Shown here in pieces: positions 7,122-11,000 of a stretch of 11,000 nt of DNA; positions within the stretch are counted from its first letter, which is position 1, and each line of letters begins with the position of its first letter. The translations under genes were made by a program, and so were the position numbers. Location of the stretch: positions 1 through 11,000 of the forward strand of contig JAFGQA010000004.1 in assembly GCA_016935885.1 (NCBI GenBank). Direction: 5' to 3'. The stretch comes from Phycisphaerae bacterium. GTDB lineage: Bacteria; Planctomycetota; Phycisphaerae; UBA1845; UTPLA1. A model generated the notes under the pieces. The model worked only from the letters and a program-made list of their open reading frames with translations. It was not told the origin of the DNA and did no database searches.

Positions 7122-8132
7122 ATGTCAGAATCCATAAAGAATCGATACGACATTCTGTTCTTGTTCGATTGCGAGAACGGCAATCCGAACGGCGATCCCG
7201 ATGCGGGTAACGCGCCGCGGATTGATCCGCAAGACATGCATGGGCTGGTGTCGGATGTTGCGGTGAAGCGCCGCATCCGCAATTACGTTCAGATTGCGCA
7301 TGGCAACCAGATGCCCAACGCGATCTTCGTTGAGCATGCCACGAACCTGAATCGGCCTATTGCAAAGGCACATGAAGAGTCGCATGGCGGAATGCCCAAG
7401 ACCGACGCAAAGAAATCCAAAGCTACAAAAGGGGAAGTGGACGCAGCGCGGAAATGGCTGTGTGCGAATTTCTACGATGTGCGTGCGTTCGGTGCAGTGA
7501 TGTCCACTGGGGCAAACGCCGGTCAGGTGAGGGGGCCGATTCAAGTAGCCTTCTCTCGTTCGCTGGATCCAGTCTTGCCTCTAGATGTATCGATCACACG
7601 CATGGCAGTTGCGGGTTTCGAACAGAAAAAGCACGGGGTGCAAGACAAGCCCGGCATGGGAAGCGACGAGTTGGCTGCCCTCGAGGAGAAGGTGCCTGAA
7701 GACACGCTCCGCACCATGGGGCGCAAGTCTCTCATACCGTACGGTCTCTATGTCGGGAAGCTGTTCATTAGCGCCCATTTGGCTCAGCAGACGGGGTTCT
7801 CGCGGGATGACCTGAGCTTGCTGCTCCAAGCGCTGCTGAATATGTACGAACACGACCGCTCGGCCAGCAAGGGGGTGATGACGGTCCGCACTCCGTTGTA
7901 TGTCTTCAAGCATGTGGGTACGGACTCCCATCCGGAGCAGCGCCAGAGACAGGCCATGCTGGGATGCTGCCCGGCCCAGGTGTTGTTTGAGGAGGTCGTG
8001 GAATTCAAACTGAAAGACGACGTCGAGACCCCCCGTCGTTTTGCGGACTACAAGCCTGCGATCGTCCATGAAGACCGTGTACCGCGTGGCGTGGAGTTGA
8101 TGCGGTACCCCGATGATGCGGAGAAGCTCTGA
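7122..8132 (+). CDS. cas7c: Cas7c (Csd2), crRNA-binding Cascade backbone
   Basis: This 336-residue protein forms the repeated backbone of type I-C Cascade along the crRNA spacer. It carries the Csd2 signature [19 protein letters not shown] (from residue 17), followed by [16 protein letters not shown], and further on [34 protein letters not shown] and [11 protein letters not shown]. The ATG at 7122 has AGGGAGGAG (7106-7114) seven bases upstream and lies four bases after the cas8c stop. It is somewhat longer than the roughly 280-300 residues I would expect for Csd2, mainly in the second half. The C-terminus reads [19 protein letters not shown], running past the GVEL element where many relatives end. 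Its stop overlaps an ATG at 8132 (TGATG) that opens only a 25-codon frame. Confidence 0.92.
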   Translation: MSESIKNRYDILFLFDCENGNPNGDPDAGNAPRIDPQDMHGLVSDVAVKRRIRNYVQIAHGNQMPNAIFVEHATNLNRPIAKAHEESHGGMPKTDAKKSKATKGEVDAARKWLCANFYDVRAFGAVMSTGANAGQVRGPIQVAFSRSLDPVLPLDVSITRMAVAGFEQKKHGVQDKPGMGSDELAALEEKVPEDTLRTMGRKSLIPYGLYVGKLFISAHLAQQTGFSRDDLSLLLQALLNMYEHDRSASKGVMTVRTPLYVFKHVGTDSHPEQRQRQAMLGCCPAQVLFEEVVEFKLKDDVETPRRFADYKPAIVHEDRVPRGVELMRYPDDAEKL

Positions 8133-8223
8133 TGCTTGTGCCTGTGCCGGGATGCCTGCGCATGTTGATCCTGCTGGGGGGCGTAAGCAAGAGGCTGGCG
8201 TCGAGCTGATCGAGATGCTGTAG
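8131..8223 (+). pseudogene. Possible 3' end of a second, displaced cas7
   Basis: In a reading frame different from cas7, the codons at 8197-8223 read GVELIEML followed by TAG. This resembles the usual Csd2 C-terminus and lines up with GVELMRY near the end of the intact Cas7 just upstream. The same frame is open back through 8131 but reads as an unconvincing Ala/Cys/Gly-rich stretch, so at most the last ten or so codons are recognisable. The TAG at 8221 overlaps the AGGAG (8222-8226) that serves the ORF6N gene, which is how a cas7-to-next-gene junction would look in an intact operon. Also here, an ATG at 8132 overlapping the intact cas7 stop opens a 25-codon frame starting MLVPVPGC, possibly the stub of whatever gene followed the incoming cas7. 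The match is short, so the call is tentative. Confidence 0.45.
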
Positions 8224-8234
8224 GAGAGGCAGCC

Positions 8235-8789
8235 ATGGCACGGAAAAACTTGCCCGCTCTGCGGGTCGAAGGCATGATCTACGTCATCCGCGGGCAGCGG
8301 GTGATGCTCGATAGCGACCTCGCCACGCTGTACGGGGTGAAGACGAAGGAGCTCAATAAGGCGGTGAACCGCAACCGCGATCGGTTTCCTCCGGACTTCG
8401 TGTTTCCCCTTGTGGCCGAGGAGGTTGCGCATTTGAGGTTCCAAATTGGAACCTCAAACGAGGGCCGCGGCGGCCGTCGATACCTGCCCTATGCCTTCAC
8501 GGAACACGGCGTCGCCATGCTTTCCGGCGTGCTGCGCAGCAAACGGGCTGTGCAGGTCAACGTGGCGATCATGCGGGCGTTCGTGAGGTTGCGGAGTCTC
8601 CTCGCGACACACCATGAACTCGCCGCCAAACTCACCGAACTGGAGCGACGCGTGGCAAGCAGCGAGGAGGGCATCCAGACGCTGTTCGAGGCGATCCGCC
8701 AACTCATGGCACCGGCTGAGCCGCGGAGGAAACAAATCGGATTCCACGTGCGCGAGCGCAAGGCATCGTACGGTCGAAGAGTGCGATGA
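8235..8789 (+). CDS. ORF6N-domain (KilA-N-like) predicted DNA-binding protein
   Basis: This 184-residue protein has a typical ORF6N domain at residues about 12-115: MIYVIRGQRVMLDSDLATLY, then VKTKELNKAVNRNRDRFP, FVFPLVAEE, GGRRYLPYAFTEHGVAMLSG and NVAIMRAFVRLR. ORF6N domains occur in phage antirepressor-type proteins and in many stand-alone chromosomal genes, and are thought to bind DNA. The C-terminal part (about 125-160) is rich in Leu, Glu and Ala, as expected for a helix or short coiled coil, and the tail is basic. AGGAG (8222-8226) precedes the ATG by eight bases. The stop overlaps the cas4 start as ATGA, so the gene is translationally tied to cas4 and sits inside the cas operon, in an unusual place between cas7 and cas4. 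It is not a known Cas protein; regulation of the locus or a mobile-element origin are both only inferences. Confidence 0.82.
   Translation: MARKNLPALRVEGMIYVIRGQRVMLDSDLATLYGVKTKELNKAVNRNRDRFPPDFVFPLVAEEVAHLRFQIGTSNEGRGGRRYLPYAFTEHGVAMLSGVLRSKRAVQVNVAIMRAFVRLRSLLATHHELAAKLTELERRVASSEEGIQTLFEAIRQLMAPAEPRRKQIGFHVRERKASYGRRVR
8432..8458. repeat. Perfect 13-bp inverted repeat inside the ORF6N gene
   Basis: TTTGAGGTTCCAA (8432-8444) and TTGGAACCTCAAA (8446-8458) are perfect inverted copies around one base (A8445). They cover codons 66-75 of the ORF6N gene (LRFQIGTS and flanks). A near-continuous palindrome of this length is unlikely by chance and could be an operator bound by a dimer, a cruciform, or a target site. 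Confidence 0.85.
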
Positions 8790-9418
8790 TGTACAAGGAG
8801 GACCAGCTTCTGCCGATATCCGCGCTGCAGCACCTGCTGTTCTGCGAACGGCAGTGCGCGTTGATCCATATCGAGCAGGCCTGGACTGAGAACCGGCTGA
8901 CGGTTGAGGGTCGCATTATGCACGACAAGGTGCACAACGGTGCGGACGAGTCGCGCGGCGCGGTCCGCATTGCGCGCGGGCTCCGGCTTCGGTCGCTGGG
9001 CCTGGGCCTTACCGGACAGGCCGACGTGGTGGAATTCCATCGGCAGACCGTCGGCTCGTGGCAGCCGTTCCCCGTCGAGTACAAGCGTGGGCGCCCCAAG
9101 CCCGAGGCGTGTGACGAGGTCCAGTTGTGTGCCCAGGCCCTGTGCCTCGAGGAAATGCTGGGCGTCGAGATCCCCGAGGGCGCGATCTTCTACGGCCAGC
9201 CGAGGAGGCGGCATCCCGTAGCGTTCGATCAGGCTCTCCGAGCGCAGACCGAGTCCGCCGCGCGGCGCCTGCGGGACCTGCTGACAGCCGGCGTGACGCC
9301 GCCCGCGGCCTACGAGAAGAAGTGCAGAAACTGCTCGCTGCTCAACCTGTGCATGCCGAAGACGGCCGGGCGTCAGAAATCGGCGGCGGGTTACCTGGAG
9401 CGGATGCTCCGCGAATGA
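8786..9418 (+). CDS. cas4: Cas4 exonuclease for spacer adaptation (type I-C)
   Basis: This 210-residue protein is a full-length Cas4, the iron-sulfur RecB-like nuclease that trims prespacers and helps select those next to a PAM. The cluster cysteines are C20 in LFCERQCAL and C180, C183 and C189 in CRNCSLLNLC. The nuclease core has H46 in GRIMH, D80 in GQADVVEF, E98 and K100 in VEYKRG, and QLCAQALCLEEM as the QxxxY-like helix. The start at 8786 overlaps the ORF6N stop (ATGA); a second ATG at 8789 is equally possible. The stop overlaps the cas1 start by four bases (ATGA). The N-terminal DQLLPISALQHLLFC pattern is the one usual in I-C loci. Confidence 0.93.
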   Translation: MMYKEDQLLPISALQHLLFCERQCALIHIEQAWTENRLTVEGRIMHDKVHNGADESRGAVRIARGLRLRSLGLGLTGQADVVEFHRQTVGSWQPFPVEYKRGRPKPEACDEVQLCAQALCLEEMLGVEIPEGAIFYGQPRRRHPVAFDQALRAQTESAARRLRDLLTAGVTPPAAYEKKCRNCSLLNLCMPKTAGRQKSAAGYLERMLRE

Positions 9419-10446
9419 AGAAACTCCTCAACACACTGTTCGTGACTACCCAGGGCGCGTATCTGTGTCACGAAGGCGAGTCCGTGCTGGTCCGTGTCGA
9501 GAAGGAGACGAAACTGCGCGTGCCCATCCACACCCTCGGCGGCATTGTCTGCTTCGGCGTGGTGTCCTGCAGCCCGCCGCTGATGGGGCTCTGCGGTGAG
9601 CGGGCGGTAACGATCACCCATCTTACCGAGCGCGGGCGCTTCCTGGCGCGGATTCAGGGCCGGGTTTCGGGCAACGTGCTGCTGCGCCGCGAACAATACC
9701 GGCGAGCGGAGCATCCGGAGAAGGCGGCACAGATCGCGCGACCGGTACTCGTGGGCAAGATAACGAACGCGCGAACGGTGCTGCAGAGGGCCGCGCGCGA
9801 TCACAGCGAGAAGGGCGGACGCGAGCAGATCGGGGCGGTTGTGAGGCGGCTGGGGTTCGTTCTGAGGGATATTGGTGATGAGACATCACTTGATGTACTG
9901 CGCGGCAAGGAAGGGGAAGCCGCGAACACGTACTTCGGCGTGTTCGATCACCTGATCACGGCCCAGAAAGAACATTTCTTCTACAAGGCCCGAAGTCGTC
10001 GGCCGCCGCTCGACAATATCAACGCGCTGCTTTCGTTTCTCTATACGCTTCTTGTCCATGACGCATCGGCCGCCCTGGAAACCGTGGGGCTGGACCCGCA
10101 GGTCGGGTACCTGCACGCTGAGCGGCCTGGGCGTCCTTCACTAGCCTTGGATCTGATCGAGGAGTTCCGCCCGTTCCTGGCGGATCGGCTTGCGCTGTCT
10201 CTCGTGAACCTTCGTCAGGTTCAAGGCAAGGGATTCAAGAAGAGCGAATCGGGGGCGGTTGAGATGGACGATGAGACACGGAAGACCGTTCTCGTGGCCT
10301 ATCAGAAGCGGAAGCAGGAAGAGATCCAGCATCCTTTCATAGAAGAGACCGTGCCGGTCGGGCTGCTGCTGCACATGCAGGCCCAACTGCTGGCGCGGCA
10401 TCTGCGGGGCGATTTGGACGGGTATCCTCCGTTCATCTGGAGGTGA
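9415..10446 (+). CDS. cas1: Cas1 integrase (type I-C)
   Basis: Cas1 is the metal-dependent integrase that, with Cas2, inserts new spacers at the leader end of the array. The 343 residues match the usual I-C length. The C-terminal catalytic domain has LRGKEGEAA with E166, RRPPLDNINALLSFLYTLL (195-213), GYLHAERPGRPSLALDLIEE with H234 and E249, and ends in QAQLLARHLRGDL and YPPFIWR, all hallmark segments. The three expected metal ligands are E166, H234 and E249. The ATG at 9415 overlaps the cas4 TGA. Hand-counted G+C is 377 of 600 bases over 9421-10020, higher than the sampled cas3 lines. Confidence 0.95.
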   Translation: MKKLLNTLFVTTQGAYLCHEGESVLVRVEKETKLRVPIHTLGGIVCFGVVSCSPPLMGLCGERAVTITHLTERGRFLARIQGRVSGNVLLRREQYRRAEHPEKAAQIARPVLVGKITNARTVLQRAARDHSEKGGREQIGAVVRRLGFVLRDIGDETSLDVLRGKEGEAANTYFGVFDHLITAQKEHFFYKARSRRPPLDNINALLSFLYTLLVHDASAALETVGLDPQVGYLHAERPGRPSLALDLIEEFRPFLADRLALSLVNLRQVQGKGFKKSESGAVEMDDETRKTVLVAYQKRKQEEIQHPFIEETVPVGLLLHMQAQLLARHLRGDLDGYPPFIWR

Positions 10447-10489
10447 ACCGGAATCGCGCCCCGGGGTGTTATCGCGGGAGACCCGGTAG

Positions 10490-10780
10490 ATGCTTGTGTT
10501 GGTGAGCTATGACGTTTCGACGATGGACAACCGGGGGAAGACCAGGCTGCGCCGTGTAGCCAAGGCGTGTCTGGACTACGGCCAGCGGGTGCAGAACTCC
10601 GTCTTCGAGTGCAACGTGGACCCGGCGCAGTGGGCTGAGTTGAGACAGTTGCTTCTGGATATCGTGAACGAGGAGGAAGACAGCCTGAGATTCTACTTCC
10701 TCGGCGCCAACTGGCGCCGCCGGGTGGAGCATCACGGCGTGAAGAAACCCACGGACTTGGAGGGTCCTCTTGTTGTGTGA
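10490..10780 (+). CDS. cas2: Cas2, adaptation complex subunit
   Basis: This 96-residue protein is the small ferredoxin-fold partner that bridges two Cas1 dimers. Family features are LVSYDVSTMD at the N-terminus (the conserved YDV), RLRRVAKACLDYGQRVQNSVFEC, and LRFYFLGANWRRRVEHHG. It begins 43 bases after cas1 with GGGAG (10476-10480) upstream, and is the last gene before the leader. Confidence 0.95.
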   Translation: MLVLVSYDVSTMDNRGKTRLRRVAKACLDYGQRVQNSVFECNVDPAQWAELRQLLLDIVNEEEDSLRFYFLGANWRRRVEHHGVKKPTDLEGPLVV

Positions 10781-10788
10781 GCGCGTTG

Positions 10789-10829
10789 CGCGGACCTCAA
10801 GCGAACAGACAATGCCCGGGAGGTCCGCG
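10789..10829. repeat. 10-bp inverted repeat just after cas2
   Basis: CGCGGACCTC (10789-10798) and GAGGTCCGCG (10820-10829) are perfect inverted copies separated by 21 bases, starting 9 bases after the cas2 stop. There is no T-run after it, so it may be a factor-binding site or a weak terminator of the cas message. Confidence 0.6.
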
Positions 10830-10908
10830 GAACGATGTAAGGCTCTGGCATGCAGCAAGATGTGATGACGCATTCTGTGTGTTGGGTTCTTTAACAACCG
10901 AATAGGCT

Positions 10909-10934
10909 GCCCGTACGCGCAAACGGGCTTCTTT
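10909..10934 (+). terminator. Terminator-like hairpin inside the leader
   Basis: GCCCGT (10909-10914) pairs with ACGGGC (10923-10928) around an 8-base loop and is followed at once by TTCTTT (10929-10934), the shape of an intrinsic terminator. It lies 33 bases before the first repeat. If it works it would separate the cas transcript from the array transcript; it could also be a structural leader element. Confidence 0.4.
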
Positions 10935-10967
10935 ACCCGCATCAACACGTCTGCTTAGATGAGCACA

Positions 10968-11000
10968 GTCGCCCCCCGCGCGGGGGCGTGGATTGAAACC
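10968..11000 (+). CRISPR. First type I-C CRISPR repeat (array cut by window end)
   Basis: One 32-base repeat fits at 10968-10999, and position 11000 would be the first spacer base. It has the I-C form: GTCGCCCCCC at the start, stem CGCCCCC (10970-10976) with GGGGGCG (10982-10988), and ATTGAAAC at the end. The 11 bases after the stem (10989-10999) equal the 5' handle expected from Cas5c cleavage. With the leader on its left, the array is transcribed on the + strand like the cas genes. Only one repeat is visible, so spacer number and content are unknown. Confidence 0.9.

Larger units (their letters stand above)
10781..10967 (+). promoter_or_regulatory. CRISPR leader
   Basis: The 187 bases between the cas2 stop and the first repeat are non-coding and become A/T-richer in the second half, as a leader should. 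TTCTTTAACAA (10887-10897) is followed 42 bases later by another TTCTTTA (10929-10935), a spacing of about four helical turns. The segment should hold the array promoter and the Cas1-Cas2 docking signals, but I cannot point to a convincing promoter. Confidence 0.75.

Noticed and set aside
2109..8132. Effector block carried in by a transposon
   Set aside because: No transposase, terminal inverted repeats or target duplications are visible at either border; recombination between related loci is simpler.
7581..8444. Minus-strand frame of 287 codons opposite cas7 and the ORF6N gene
   Set aside because: It has no recognisable domain and lies opposite well-supported genes.
9127..9414. Longer N-terminus for cas1 starting at 9127
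   Set aside because: It would overlap almost half of cas4; Cas1 family similarity begins at MKKLLNTLF from the ATG at 9415.

Overview
This window carries a nearly complete type I-C CRISPR-Cas locus, all on the + strand: cas3, cas5c, cas8c (with an internal cas11c start), cas7c, an ORF6N-domain gene, cas4, cas1, cas2, a leader, and the first repeat of an array cut off by the window end. Upstream lie the 5' end of a divergent mfd gene (- strand) and a gene for a HEAT-repeat/zinc-finger/PD-(D/E)XK nuclease-like protein. The host looks like a GC-rich bacterium with bacterial-type Shine-Dalgarno sites. I cannot place it more precisely; Planctomycetes/Verrucomicrobia-like lineages are only a guess.

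Layout: 1-560 mfd N-terminus (-); 561-871 intergenic with two diverged copies of a ~55-bp structured repeat; 872-1804 HEAT/nuclease gene; 1805-1958 intergenic with a hairpin; 1959-2108 an orphan 49-codon piece encoding the start of a Cas3 HD domain; 2113-8132 intact cas3-cas5c-cas8c-cas7c; 8133-8223 a degenerate stretch ending in what looks like the last codons of a different cas7; 8235-10780 ORF6N gene, cas4, cas1 and cas2; 10781-10967 leader; 10968 onward the CRISPR repeat.

The main finding is that the operon looks chimeric. A truncated second cas3 start lies directly before the intact cas3. A short tail resembling a second cas7 end lies directly after the intact cas7, in another reading frame. 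By hand count the cas3 scrap is about 64% G+C (positions 1961-2100) and a 600-base stretch of cas1 about 63%, while three sampled 60-base lines of the intact cas3 average about 53%. The simplest reading is that an interference module (cas3-5-8-7) from another I-C locus replaced the resident one. The resident ORF6N-cas4-cas1-cas2 genes and array would then have been kept, leaving the two ends of the old module as scars.

How the genes would work together: Cas4, Cas1 and Cas2 select and integrate spacers next to the leader. Cas5c cuts the pre-crRNA at the base of the repeat hairpin, leaving an 11-nt 5' handle. Cas5c, Cas8c, Cas7c and Cas11c form Cascade, and Cas3 is recruited to nick and degrade target DNA. 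The ORF6N protein is stop-start coupled to cas4, is a predicted DNA-binding protein, and carries a perfect 13-bp palindrome in its own coding sequence; its role in the locus is unknown.
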